Assembly: GCA_000469685.2 (NCBI GenBank) | Contig: LS997566.1 | Span: 8,910,491 to 8,974,490 of the forward strand | Source of the DNA: Haemonchus contortus | Taxonomy: Eukaryota > Nematoda > Chromadorea > Rhabditida > Trichostrongylidae | Length of the DNA: 64,000 bases | Reading direction: 5' to 3' | Shown: positions 13,318-25,665 of the stretch, in pieces | Layout of the letters: every line of letters starts with the position of its first letter | Numbering within the stretch: position 1 is the stretch's first letter | The notes under the pieces: generated by a model | The model's database searches: none | Seen by the model: only the letters and a program-made list of their open reading frames with translations | Told to the model about the DNA's origin: nothing | Program-made: the position numbers and the translations under genes

Positions 13318-14480
13318 AGGTGTTCAAAGTTCGATTCTTTTCCTCTTACACAGGCCTTCAGACGCTCGATGACTGAATCATCCGCATGCCGCAGGTAGTC
13401 GACGTCGATATCGTCCCACGCCTTCTAAAGCGCCAACTTCAGAGCGTCGAACGTGCGGTAGGAGCGTCCCGCGATTTCGCTCTCCAAGTACCCCCATACA
13501 GAGACGTCCATTAGATTGAAGTCTGGCGAAGAGGAAGACCAGATGACTTTACCCCAGTAACAGGGAAGTGCGCGTCCACTACGGCTTTTGTCGACTGTGC
13601 GGCATGAGAAGGGGCCCAATCCTGCTGAAGGACGGCCGATCGATTACGAAAGGGTTCAGTGAACCAGGGTAGCAGAGTGTTTAATAAAACTACCTTTTGG
13701 TAGACAACGGAGTTGATTTTCACATTTTTGTCGATGAAAAGCAATGGTGTTTTGCTTTCTGATGTCACCCGGGCCCAATCCATAGAACTCTTGGAAGATT
13801 GCCTGCTGTGCACAAGACAACGTTTTGCGGACCTGCTGTCAGCTTTTGACAACAACCTTCTCTGGTTTTGACTTTTTGGATAGTGTTCTACGGTGAAGAT
13901 TTTCTCATCAGTCCAGATTACGTCAGAGATGCGGCGCGCCCTGAGCTCTTAAAGAAGTTTTTTGTATTTTATCAGTCGACTTTACTTGGACTGCTCTGAA
14001 GGAACTGTGCCCGATGGAGCCGATAATTTTTCAGCTTGAGTTCGCGTTTCATAATTTTCTGGACGGTTTGACGGCTGATGTTGAGGTCCGAAGCATAATT
14101 TTCTGGACGGTTTGACGGCTGATGTTGAGAATCCGATTCATGCTGACTCCATCGTTGCGGGTGATCCTCTTCCTGATGATGTCACAAATTCTCGGTGTGT
14201 TCACTGCTCTCGGTCGTCCCCTTTTTGGTATCTCAGAGGCTTGTCCTTGATTCCTGAGAGCAGCGGCAACATTCCGTACGGTTACAGAGGGAACACCGAG
14301 TCGTTTCGCGATGTCGCAGCTCTTGGAACCTTCTCTGAGCAGCTTCTCGATAGATGGTCGATGCGCAGAAACTTTCATAGTAATTGTTCGGACAAACGGC
14401 TAATCAAATGACTTATATGGATTCCTGCATAGATCCTGCGCTTTCTAAAAATCCCGAAAGATTTGGAAAACACCCATTGG
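13318..14480 (-). mobile_element. Decayed Tc1/mariner-type transposon
   Basis: Minus-strand transposase remains span 14378 to about 13430. The N-terminal helix-turn-helix region (IAKRLGVPSVTVRNV, then a KRGRPRAVNTPR hinge and ISRQTVQKIM) is followed by a QQDWAPSHAAQSTKA block holding an acidic catalytic residue near 13600 and an SSSPDFNLMDVSVWGYLE block near 13500. A frame change separates the last two blocks. A 35-bp segment is directly duplicated at 14051-14085 and 14095-14129 inside the coding region and also breaks it. The element ends are only approximate: weak GGTGTT-containing inverted similarity lies near 13318 and 14480. Confidence 0.8.
14051..14129. repeat. 35-bp direct duplication inside a transposase
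   Basis: ATAATTTTCTGGACGGTTTG and the 15 bases after it occur at 14051-14085 and again at 14095-14129, with a 9-bp gap. The duplication disrupts the transposase frame. Confidence 0.9.
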
Positions 14481-15540
14481 CAGGGTGCCAGCAAGCGCCA
14501 AACGGCGCGTCCTATACTATTCTGCCACCCGTAACATCATGCCTACCATCATAATGGAAGAAATAAAGACTTATAAGTAGCACAAATAAAAAAATGAGCA
14601 GCTATGCACGTTTACAGAAGGGTTGCGTTTTCTAGGATCGAAAAATTTCAAGTTATTTTTATTTTGAACGTTTGGCAAGTAAATTGTTGACCTGAAGTGT
14701 ATTCTTTATCCCGAAGAGGCCTCATTGTCATAGTAAAGTAATTTGGTTTGATTCATGTTTAAGCCATGGACTACTGTAAGTACTAGACTTGGACCATCTC
14801 AACGGCAGGGTGCGATGTTGCTTGTGCGAAGAGCTTTAATAAGATTATAAGGTTGCGCGTGAATCTCCCCCCTCCCCCCACCCCCAAATAATGAGTCCAA
14901 ACCTATGAAAAGGCCAATCAGCAAATCCTTCGAAATGCCATAAAAACGAGCTAAGATTCGTCAACCTTTTTTTAGAAGGTTTTGTTAAAGTCTGGCGATG
15001 TAATATCCTTTACGAGTGATAACCACGAACCTCTTATCACAAAACGATAAGTGAAGTACTGGGAGGATTTCTTTTTTTGAACTTCCTTAAGAAAATTAAT
15101 TTGTACTAGAGCAATAAACAAGGAGTAGGACCACATCTCCAGATACGGGTGATAGCAAGTGAAAAGCGAAAACAGTCCAAGGTGAAGGACATGGCGATTC
15201 ATAGAAGGCTTTGATGACTTTTCTTATTTCTTCTGTTTTGCCAAATAGAAACAGTCAGCATGTGGGAGTTTGAGCTGAAAATGACATTGTATTGTATCCA
15301 ACTGAAGCGTACAACAAAATATTCCCTCCCCCATTCATCATGGTCATGCGTACGGATGTCTGCCAACCGTATAATACGATCACAAAGAGATAGTAATGAT
15401 TTACCCGCCGGGTATCGTAATAAACAACAGCTGAAGCGGAATAGGGGAGAACATGCGCATCATGGTTCAAAACAGAATGTTTACCCAGATGTCAAAACGG
15501 TCGTTATAAAAGCATCCCGTACCGAAAACCTAATTTAGTG

Positions 15541-18500
15541 ATGATGATGATTCCTGCTTTACTCCTGGAATTGGCATTGGTTTCTTGTGCCATAGCTGCC
15601 AACTGCCCGAATGGTCAACCGTCAACCGGCCGTAAGTTATCTGTTCGTTTGGAGGAGCAGTGGTAAAAGCTGCTTCACAGCTGCTTTTTGAATAGAGAGC
15701 TGACTAGATTGTAGGCTGGCGTATTCCTCGCTGGGAGCTTCATAGATGGATGTCAAATAGTTCGCCAGCGAGAAAGAAAGGAGAATAACCTCGAAAGCTA
15801 GTAAAACAAAGCTCACGCTTCTCTCCAGCTATTTGTAGACTTGGAATGAGATTATGACGATTATAGTTAATGCTCGGACGAGTTAAGCTGTTTGAAAATA
15901 TCACAAAGATCCATTTATATCGCCAGTATTCCCTTTTTGTTTTCAACTACCTAGTTGTAGTAATGTCTTGTCTAATTAACTGTAAGCCGTCGTTGTCATC
16001 TGCTACCCCAGTATTGGATGGTGAGTAAATTCACGAGCAACCAGAATGAGTTTAAGGTTTCTCGAAAGGCATAATGCTCTTCACAATTTGAACGGTGCAC
16101 AGTCGCCCATTTTGGAAAGAATGGCAGAGCTTGTCTCAGTCCCTGATTTCTTTTAAATTTTGCTCAATGTTTTGGAAGTTGCCATTGAGAACAGTACGGT
16201 GTACCTCTGCTGAACCGGCTGGGACCTATCAGTAGAAGATGGAATGAAATGGGTTTTACTATGAAGATTTTAGTTGAATGCTGGCAAATTCCACAATAGT
16301 TAGCACCTACTACCTTCCCTCTTGACCCCCTGAATAGGCGATTGTTCCAACAAAATTTTTTCGTTCATTCATTGACATTTTGCGAAAAAGCAATCCATCA
16401 CCCTCCTCGACGCCTGTTCAACGTTGTGGATCCCGAAACGAGCCCTTTTTTTCTCAGATAGGTCCTCTGAACTGGCGATGAAAAAACATCAGTAGTCACT
16501 CGTGAAGAAGACTAATTGGGAGACTGGCGTTAGGAACGATTTTGGGTAATCGATTCGCCGCACGCGGCTGTCGCGGACCGCTCATTCGCCGTGAATACAG
16601 CTCTAGCGTTCTTCATACACTCACTCGATGTGCGATCATTATTTAATGCATAATTCTACTATTAGTACTTTTGTTCTTGTATTTCTTACCTACTGCTGCA
16701 TCCTGCTACATTCCCTCGCGCGCGACGTCCCTCTCACCGCGACGCGACCATTTCGTTCCTAACGCACCACACCCAGACTAATTCATACCATCACCTCAAT
16801 CTGAGAGCAACTTACGACGAACCCAGGCTCATTCTAGCTTTCTTTTTCTTTTCCTTAAATCACATTTTGATCACTGATCAAGAATTTTTAGCATGTGCAC
16901 CAGGTTGCCCACCTGGCAGTACCTGTGACCAACAAATCAAGGAGTGCTGCCCTACAAGCTCTAATATAAGCACCAATGTAAGCACCAACATAAACACCAG
17001 TACAAGCACCAATATAAGCGACCTTCTGATGAGCAACGGTTGGTCTTTCTAATCTAATGTTTTACGTGAATTTGTTTGTCACACGGCCAAGGAGGTTAGG
17101 TTGAAGAAATGCGGCTATTCAGCGTCGACGTCGCTTAAACCACAGATTACGACGAAGCTGCCATTCCGAACAAGTCCTCTACCACCGAAACCCGGTAATC
17201 AATATCCCTTTCCTGATTTTACTTTACTGAATAATTTATTTGCACTTACATTTTTATTTGTATTTTGCAAGCGGGTGGAACTGGGAGCTGATGTAATGAC
17301 GGCTGGCGCCCTATCACATCCTGGGATTGAATCCCTGATCGATCACTAGAGCGACCAGGGCTTTTACTTCTCTAGGGTCATTTTGGTACCAGGCTCGTCT
17401 GGGGAGACAAAAATACTTTTTGGTATACCAGGTATTGCGAATTATGTACAAGCCACTTCCCCAAAAATTCTGACTGGAAGCCGAGGGCGGGTTGGGAGGC
17501 ATCCGAGATTGATGAAGGCCAACACACTTTTCCTCTTATACCTTGATACTTTGGGAATATATGCCTTTTATAAACATTTCCGTAGACCACCATGTTTCAG
17601 GCAACTGTGTGGATAAGGTTAATCCGAAGACAAAGTTCGCAGGCTGTGTTTTTCGAAGACATCTATGCGATCAACCTATCTACCGTAACGTAATGACGGA
17701 ACAATGCCCGAAAACGTGCAAAAGATGTAACGAAGTACCACCAAGCAGTAAGTATAAGAAATTTATTTTCCGTTTATTAGGATATTTCTAACTTTTTTAT
17801 AGGTGGTGGTTGCGTTGACCATATCAACCCTGAAACGAAAAAATCGGATTGTCAGGAACGAAAGGAACAGTGCAAGGATCCTATGTATCTCACCGTCATG
17901 AAGGTGGGTTCCCAGTAAACTATCCTTACTATATATAAACCACAAATGTCCGTTTTTTTGTATGTTTGTATGTTTGTACGTATCTTATCACTATCCCTGT
18001 ATCTAGGGCGTCGAAACACGTGGAACAGCTCAGACAGGTTGGAACAAGTGGGGACTGGGGATGAACAAGTGGAAAATGAGCTTAACTCCTTGGGTACACG
18101 TGATCTAAGCTAGGCTCCGCTCACTAGGGGCGGGGTTTGCAAGAATAGTGTAGTTCACGGTAAATCTGTGACTCCTTTGCTCCTGAGCGTAGAGTACTCA
18201 AATTTTTCAGAGATGTAGGTGGCAAGCTGAGAACACTAATAGTAGGTGACAGGTGTAGACTCCGCCCAGTGGGGGCCGGGTTTCCTCGAAAATAGTCAAA
18301 TTGGACCTGTGTCGTTCCAATTTGGCACAGGTGTAGGTGTCGAGATGGGAAACCAATGGTAGGTGACAGGTGTAGACTCCGCTCACCGGGGGCCGGGTTT
18401 CCTCAAAAATAGTCACTTGGACCTGAGGCGTTCAAATTTGGCAGACATGTAGGTCGCGTCTCTCTGTCGGTCCGTCCGTCTGTCTGTCTGTACGGAAGTT

Positions 18501-20748
18501 CATAACTCCTGTCTCCGTGGGCGTAGGACGTTCAAGTTTGATAGGAGCACAGGCGGCAGGAGGGGAACACATATGGTGGGTGGCAGGACCGGACTCCGCC
18601 CACAGGGGCGGGGTTTGTGTGAAATAAATGTTTGAGGGGAAAATCATAACCCGTGTCCCTGTGAACCTAGAGAGTTAAAATTTATTAGAAAGTACCCGAG
18701 GCAGGGTGGGAACACTAATGGTGGGTGGCAGGACCGGCCACAGGGGGCGGGGTTTGTGCCGAAATTATTAATTTGGCCCTAGGGCGTTCAAACTTTGCGG
18801 GAGTATAGGCGGCAGGATGGGACCACTTATGGTAGGTGGGAGGACCGGACCCCGCCCACTGAAGGCAGGATTTGTGCGAAATAAATGCCTGAGCAAAAAT
18901 CCATTATTCGTGATCCCGTGGATTTGGAGAGCAAAATCAGTAGGAGTAGAGGGGGGATGATAGGAGCACTGACGATAGAAGAGTCCTTGGAGAACAAGAT
19001 CCAATCACCAATCGAATCCTAGCGCCTTTGTTATTCACGATCTAGCTTTGATTCTTTGACACGTTTCATTCGACAAGAAGGATAAGTGCACAGATAGGGA
19101 CCGATTATGACATTTGGTTCACTTCTTGCTTACGACCGCTACCCAGCGAAGTTTGTGTTTTAATGAAGGATCAGGGTTTCTCTCTGCTTTGATATCATTC
19201 ATGGCAAAACTTATCCGACCGCTAACAATCTTGGATTCTAATTTAATGTATCTGTAGAGAAAAGGAGCTACATTCATGGAGACATTTGATAATGGTAATA
19301 TTATGGCTCGACAACATTTAAGACCATTCAAGGCTTTGAATGCACTACCAGTTGAATCTTAATCGGTCATTATTTTCAAAATCAATAGCGACAGATCGAG
19401 ACATACAGATTCGAATCAAAGGCATAGGCATCGGCACATTTTGAATATCTTTTGCATGCCCTATTTCCGAAAAGTATCATTCGTTCCAAAGAAGGAGAGT
19501 GCTGTTTGCCGTCTATCACAACTCTATCATAAGAAGGAGGGAAGCCCGGTGTTAGCCGGGCGGTCCGACTGTCTCTATAATTAGAACGGTAATTTTGTGT
19601 GTCTTTTTGCATGCCCGTTTGTGGGTCCTTCCGAAAGTCACGTGGGCACGACGAAGAGTGTGAATGTCAAATGAGCGCGGTGAGGAAACAGTCATGAAAT
19701 GGAAAAGCGACGTCAATGCTCTTTATATTGGTCCGTTGATTAATATCCAGACTATATATGACGTCACAGACTAAAAATCACAACTCGCCTCAGAACAATC
19801 AAACACCTAGGAACTCGAGAAGGTCAGAATGGAAACAATTCCACGACCACCTCTTAGTGTTAGGAGAACAACACCCACAAAGCGGCATCAGATCGTTCGA
19901 ATTGGGGAATATCACCTAATGGAGAAACGGTTATGAAAAGGGAAGTCAACCGACACTGTTCATATTGGTCCTCTAACAAGTCGTAGGTAAGCGGTAGTGG
20001 GCACATGGTGCGCGCATTAGCGTGCGTAGCAAAACTGGTTCAGCATAAGAACGGTTACTAAGGGTGAAGGTATTGTTACACAAAGTTCCGCAACAAGCAA
20101 CAATATTCTTGCTGCAATTACCGTAATCCTTCATTGAGGATTAGAATCTCTACCTACCCATGGCACTGCTGCTCGCGATCGGGTGCGGGAACCCACACCC
20201 GACTAGAGATACAAAAGTTTTTATCAGTGCAGAAGAACAACTGTGCGGGCCATATCGAAAAACTGATATCTTCCCAGTTACATTAAAAGATGGTCATAAT
20301 AAAATGAGTGCTTCGTGAGGGGTGGTACAGAGAGGATGGGTACAAAGCATTTGTCAAGAAACATAGCGCTGAGACTCAGATGCATATCCGAGTACATGAA
20401 ACACCCCTTTTGTGCTTTTTCTAATTCGCAAAATTGAATGTTTTCAATCAAAATATGTGACCATTCTTTCTATGTCTTTTATCATTAAAGATGCCATTTT
20501 TACCGAATCTGCTCGCCGCACTCGTCCTATCTGTACCGGGAGCCAACTACGTATTTTTCCTCTCCTTAAATGCGCTCTGTCAGTGCATAATGCAACGTGA
20601 TCAGGGATACTTCAATAGTTGAATTCGGTAAATTAAAGCAAGTTGTTCAGTTGGTCCAATTCAGGCCCAGTGTCCAAAAACATGTGGATTTTGTGGCACA
20701 ACTGGCAACAAAGCTGCTGGTGCTGGTCAGAAAGTGAGCGGAGGATAA
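15541..20748 (+). CDS. Secreted two-ShKT-domain protein
   Basis: A seven-exon model keeps a continuous frame: 15541-15631, 15955-16020, 16892-16977, 17146-17194, 17601-17747, 17803-17903, 20665-20748 (207 residues). Exon 1 encodes a signal peptide (MMMIPALLLELALVSCAIA). Exon 3 has a small cysteine cluster (CAPGCPPGSTC ... ECC), and exon 4 is a Thr/Pro linker. ShKT domain 1 lies in exon 5 (CVDKVNPKT ... CPKTCKRC). Domain 2 starts in exon 6 (CVDHINPET) and finishes in exon 7 (CPKTCGFC); both keep six cysteines. ShKT modules fold as small disulfide domains in nematode surface or secreted proteins; the ligand is unknown. Exon 2 is the least certain (a second acceptor lies 6 bases downstream). AATAAA occurs at 20959. 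A paralogue lies convergently downstream. Confidence 0.85.
16550..16778 (+). repeat. Dispersed 230-bp repeat, copy 2
   Basis: Second copy of the repeat at 12170-12400, in the same orientation, here inside intron 2 of the + strand ShKT gene. The first 25 bases (GCCGCACGCGGCTGTCGC core) are almost identical. Confidence 0.75.
17275..17415 (+). repeat. tRNA-derived SINE fragment in a ShKT intron
   Basis: Has a diverged A-box-like TGATGTAATGACGGC, a B-box-like GGGATTGAATCCC and the GGTACCAGGCTCGTCTGGGG block in the family order. It lies in intron 4 of the + strand ShKT gene. Confidence 0.6.
18005..18945. repeat. Irregular minisatellite, about 110-145 bp units
   Basis: Units share TGGTAGGTGACAGGTGTAGA or its variant, a CTCCGCCCA-GGGGGCGGGGTTT block and a GTTCAAATTTGGCA-like block. 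Unit starts fall near 18241, 18357, 18574, 18718 and 18828. A (GTCT)n/(GTCC)n tract lies at about 18461-18490. The array sits wholly within the 2.76-kb intron that splits ShKT domain 2 of the + strand gene. Confidence 0.85.
19683..19980. repeat. Degenerate direct repeat pair
   Basis: Blocks near 19683-19740 (GGAAACAGTCATGAAATGG ... ATATTGGTCC) and 19920-19978 (GAGAAACGGTTATGAAAAGG ... ATATTGGTCC) match with gaps at about 235 bp spacing. Function unknown. Confidence 0.4.
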
Positions 20749-21613
20749 GCTAAAGCTGCACTAGCAGGTGAATACGCTTTCATTGCTCCTATTTCGTTCG
20801 TCTAAAGTTTCATTACAGATCTACATGCATAAAAGAGTTATGGTTCCAGCGCATCGAGATGGAATGAAGTCGTCATGCTAGCTACTATACTACATTACAT
20901 TAGTACCATTGAATTATGCTCGAGGGAGTAGAAACTATATGGAGTCGACTAACAAATGAATAAAATAGATTATAGCGGATGGATTTGTTTTCTTAAATTC
21001 CAAATTAGTAATGACTACAAAGTTTGCGATGTTTTGTAGTAACATGACAAAAACAAAGGATTTCGATATTTTTGTCAAAGGTTTGTAGTCATGGCTCATT
21101 TCCAATTAGAATACTGAAGTGTGATGTATCAAAGCCTCAGCTTCAGCTCCAGAGCCTATTTGGTATCTTCTAAAAGAAGAACGAAAGGAAAAGTAAGGGA
21201 GAGGAGGAGAAGGTCCCTTCAGTACCTCGCTTTCCCCGACGTTTATTGAGCATCTCTCATGTTCTAGTATTCAAAAAAGTCAGTAATGGCAACAGCAATG
21301 GAATACTTTCTTTTCTGTTGCACTTGTAGCAGCTTAGGAACATTCTGCAGTCATTGCAGGAAGCATCCGCTCCATGGAAGGAAGTTAAGGCATAGTGTAT
21401 AGTTCCATGGTGAGCAGAGTTTTATAGGAGCAAGTTGTTCATGAATGAGGCAATGGTCAGACCTTACCTGTGAGTAGCCTACTTTTCTTGACCATCGAGT
21501 GGCGGCTGTATGTCAGCGTCAACTTCCGCCTGTAGTGAAATCGATCGATAGAGAAGAAAATTTTATACTTTAGATGATAATCACAATTGTACAAGCACAT
21601 CTAATATCTTCCT

Positions 21614-24600
21614 CTAGCATAGACCGCAGGTCTTCCGGCACTGAGTTGACATCAAGTCTCGGTAGTTGCTATCAGTGCAGAGAGATGCACGCTGAGGGCA
21701 GTCGGACGTTCCAGTGCGAGGGTTGATAGCGTCGACGCACCCTTTATACAAATGTCAACCCATGTCCATCTGTTTTTAAAGTATTCTGGTTACCGGTGGA
21801 GACTGTGGAGGCGGTACCGGCTGCGGAAGTGGCTGCTGTGCCGGTACCTGTACTGGCGGAGCTACAGAAACCGCACGTTTTCGGGCATTGTGTCTGAATT
21901 GCACCTATTATCTATTTAAAATACTCTTTTGTCGTGCGAGGTTGTTAGGTGGAACAATTTATTATTCAAAGGCCTAACGTTTCAACGCTATCGTCTTCTT
22001 CAGGGCCTAAAGCAGTTTGAGATGATTTGCACAGCATCCAAAAAGCGCATCTCTCCCTTTGGCGAATGTGATCACAAATTAAGACCCACGATTCGAATAT
22101 CACACCTATTATCGTTCTGAACTGATATGGTGGAATGAAAAGCCCGAAAAAACCTCAAAAAGGTCTTTGTGGTCACTTACCCTCATCAAAGAAATGTAGT
22201 TGCTGTCAGTACATAGAGCTGTGCGTTGTGGGCAGTCGGATACTCCAGTAGTTGGGTTTGTCAAATCAACGCAAGTTGTTGAGTTGGTTGCTAAACTTTC
22301 TTTTCTTGAATTTTTTGAATTTTTCTCAAATTAAACTTAGGAGTTGAGTTTACTGTCGTTGATATGTGTAGTTCCCTGGATCGTTACAACATTGGAATGC
22401 ATATGTAGTGTGCCAGTAGATTCCTCTGGCCGTCTGTTGAGTAAGGCTGCGTTTTTATTCTCTTAGACTGTTAAGGAGGAAGTAATCGACTCCTGAGGAA
22501 TGGGATTCTAGTTTGGCTTCTGCGGATATTGATTCGAGACTTGATTGCTCAAACTTGGACCCTACGTGCCAGGCGTCACTGAGCACCACCCTCTCTTACC
22601 CTTACGAAATGGTACTGATACTCAATACACCCAGTGTCCCCAAGTTGAAGGCGGATTCGAACCAAAATTAATAAAAATAGAATACACAAAGGAAACATAG
22701 CTGGAAGAAATGAGAGGCTTCAACCTCGTAGACCGAATGTACGAGCTCTATTGCATTGTGGTACCAATCCAAGCCCGGGCACCACAATCACCTCCTATAT
22801 CGACACAGCACCAAAATGAACTCACAGGGTGATGTCGTCGAGTTGGTGCTTGAACAACGGTTGCACGTCAGTGGGCACTGGTCGGTCATCAGGGCTGTGT
22901 AGTCAGCGTTATTGCAGAGATATGACAACGCTGGACAGTCCGATACACCAGTTGTCGGGTTGATTTTGTCCACACAAGCTGAATAAACTGTCTATTGGTG
23001 TCTGCAGGTCTTATCGATTGCAAAAAAGTTTTCCAATCGTTGTTCACATCAATGTTGACTGTAGAGTAAGGACCACGTCAATAGCCAACGTGGGTAACGT
23101 TAGCAAAAACTGGTAAAATTCAATTCTAGGTAGTCGTGGGTAAAAAATCGCTCTACCGAAATTTTACCACTCAATCGGACCTATTTTCGGAAAATGCTGA
23201 TGCTTGGAGAAATACACTACGTCCTTACTTGAGTTTGTTGAGCCTGAACCTGAACCAGAACATCTCCCACACGTTTTCGGACATTGATCGGTCATTACTG
23301 CGTAGTACGTGGCATCATTGCATAGACTGGCACGTTGTGGGCAATCAGATACTCCCGTCTTTGGGTTAAGCTTGTCAACACAAGCTGTAATAGAAATTTT
23401 GTAACTAAATGAAATCCTTTGATGGAAAACCTGGTAATCTTTCATATTTGCAACCCACTTGACGATGATGCTGTTGAAGATGAAGTTACCGAACCAGTTG
23501 CTGAGGATACTGTACTTACAGTTGCTCCAGTTTGACCAGCTACTGTTGTTGCCGTCGTTGCATCTATATACACAACTTAATCTTCATAACTGAGCCGAGA
23601 AAGAGACCCTATTCCTTCAAAAGTTGCTTCCATCCTTCCTGTAGTACCATTATTTCTACTTTTCTTCATCACTTTACTTCAATGGGTCTACATCCGACTT
23701 ACAGTAATCGTGGTTCCCCATCAGTAAGAATGGTTTAGTGTCACGACCAGAGAGCGATCCAATGATACTTCCTACATGCTACCCTAGATCAACTAATAAT
23801 ACTTTTTGAAAGCTGAGCCATGAGTCGTAATTCCTTGTTTCATTAAAAGCATTGACCGAAGTGATTTCAATTTTCTTCTGGCAATCGGCTTCACAGTGAT
23901 GACTGGAAGCTTTCCTACTGGTTTCCCACCATTCCAGTTCCTAGTCAATGTGAACCTTGTTGTTTTTTTCTCAGAACTTTTCCGCAAACGTATCCAAGGA
24001 CGTACAAAGTAAATATAAAAGCTGTACGAGAATGATTTCCACACACGTCTTCCTTTAGGGAACTCTATCAATGCACGAAAGTTAGTGCTAATGAAAAATA
24101 AATAATTGGCCAGATGGGTGTCTCCCAGAAAATCTTGATATTTCCTCACACAAACAAACTGAAGAAATTCCAAGCATACCAACTTACCTGATGCTACTGT
24201 AGCTACCGTAGTTATAATGGCATCGTCAGAGCAACATTCGTTTATATCTATTAGGCAAGTGAAACCGGGAGCGCATTGGCCATTCGCACAGGCTGGAATA
24301 ACTCTTTTACTTTTTCAAAAATTTTTTTACCTCTTCAGTTATAAATAAGTTTGTAGTTCTTTGTAGTTTTTCTTTTGAGATGAATGTTCTAGAATTTTGC
24401 GATTTCTTGCCTCGGAATTCCAAAAAAATGTACCCCTAATACTTAAAGCTAGCCCAAGAGCTGTGTATACCCTACCCCAACCAGTAATTGCGTACAGTTG
24501 CCCTTAAATTAGATTCGGCACTCACCTACAGGCCAAATTTTTCTGCTTAAATCCTCTATGCATTATATCCAAAACTAATATATATATGAACAGAGGGATA

Positions 24601-24700
24601 TGTACAGCAGCCACTTACGTCCAAAGCTCCCTTCAGGAGTACATGTCTGGGCGACGATGTGATTAGAAAGAAGAGTGACGAGAAGCAACTGAACGAACAT
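21614..24700 (-). CDS. Secreted four-ShKT-domain protein
   Basis: Eight exons in continuous frame: 24700-24619, 24292-24188, 23563-23459, 23384-23229, 22978-22826, 22290-22181, 21893-21794, 21741-21614 (312 residues). Exon 1 is a signal peptide (MFVQLLLVTLLSNHIVA). Exon 2 carries a cysteine cluster (CANGQCAPGFTC ... NECC) like the + strand neighbour, and exon 3 is a Ser/Thr/Ala-rich stalk. Exons 4, 5, 6+7 and 8 each give one six-cysteine ShKT module (for example CVDKLNPKTGVSDC, CPKTCGRC). A Ser/Thr/Gly linker separates modules 3 and 4. All but one of the introns are phase 1, so modules can duplicate or be lost without frame damage; the exception, phase 0, splits module 3 just as in the neighbour. 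The stop is TAG at 21616-21614. Probably secreted; partner unknown. Confidence 0.9.
21941..22010 (-). repeat. Conserved 70-bp retroelement-like module, copy 1
   Basis: Read on the minus strand it runs CCTGAAGAAGACGATAGCGTTGAAACGTTAGGC, then ATAATAAA, then TTGTTCCACCTAACAACC. The same order is seen at 30942-31012. The AATAAA-type signal suggests a retroelement 3' end. It lies in intron 6 of the four-ShKT gene, on the sense strand. Confidence 0.65.
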
Positions 24701-25464
24701 TCAGGAATGTTTTGTATGTGGGAATTATTGTGGACAGTTTTTATATGTCCTCAGTATGGTTGGTGGAAGCAGGTGGCCAAATAAGGCAACCATTGGTCAA
24801 CGCTTGCAACAATGCTTTGATGTATACACATCCTCACAGCCGGCATGCGCTAGTGTTCAGAGGAGATCACTGAAATCAACACAAAGAATGCAATAGACTT
24901 CATTTATTATTATTTTTTCGGAAAAATTGGCTGGAAAATGAAAAAAACGATAAAAGTCTTCAAAAAGGAGAGGGTAAGCGTGTCTTGGTAGTGTGAGAGG
25001 TAAAGAGCATAAAGCATGAGAGCACAAGTGCAAGTTCGAGTCCAGTTTGAGGCCGAAGTTTTGCCCTGCTTCGCCGATTTTGTAGAGAAAAAAGAGAATA
25101 TTTCAACGATATGGGACAAGGACAGGTTTGTGCACCACTTCAAGAAAGCTTTTTTAATGCTTCAATAGTTTATACATAGTTAACACAAAAATACGATACA
25201 AATATTGAGTTTGAGCTTGAAAACAATCGAAGAGCTGACATCTCATAACACTGTTAGATAGATCTTCCATGTTTTGCTGTCATCTAGTTTTCTTGAAAGG
25301 ATCCATACTTCGAGAACACATTACATCCACAAACCGCTGTGCTGGAAGCGGGGGTTCGAAGAACTTTCTATTCCTGAACGAAAGAATGAATTTCCGAGGT
25401 GTTCAACCCTGATACCTTCTTAAAATGCTCCGTGCATTCGGATTTTATTCAGAAACATAAATGA
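24701..25464. other. Region upstream of the four-ShKT gene
   Basis: It should hold that gene's promoter, but no clear TATA box or regulatory motif was picked out. No coding exon recognised. Confidence 0.4.
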
Positions 25465-25665
25465 TGAAAGACAAAGTCTTAGTGCGTTAACCAATCCCGT
25501 CTAAAGGATGCGCCACGCATTCGACTTCCATTCCAGAATCATAATGGCGTATTGTATGCGTATGTGGCCTATACAATGACTTCCGGTGGCCAGCCAATGT
25601 AGAATTTGGTGCTTTTATCTTCCCAGATGGGCCCGGTACCAATTAAATGATCCACGAGGGAAGGG
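25465..25665 (-). repeat. tRNA-derived SINE copy, reverse
   Basis: Begins with the conserved tail (AAAGTCTTAGTGCGTTAACC), then CACGCATTCGACTTCCATTC, the TATGTGGCCTATACAATGAC body and the CCCGGTACCAATTAA block. This is one of the better preserved copies. The head beyond about 25665 is not recognisable. Confidence 0.75.

Noticed and set aside
18100..18945. CRISPR-like array
   Set aside because: Units are long, diverged and tandem without unique spacers, and the genome is eukaryotic; it is a minisatellite.
23793..24182. 129-codon minus-strand frame inside the four-ShKT gene
   Set aside because: It lies in intron 2 between well-phased exons and has no domain features.
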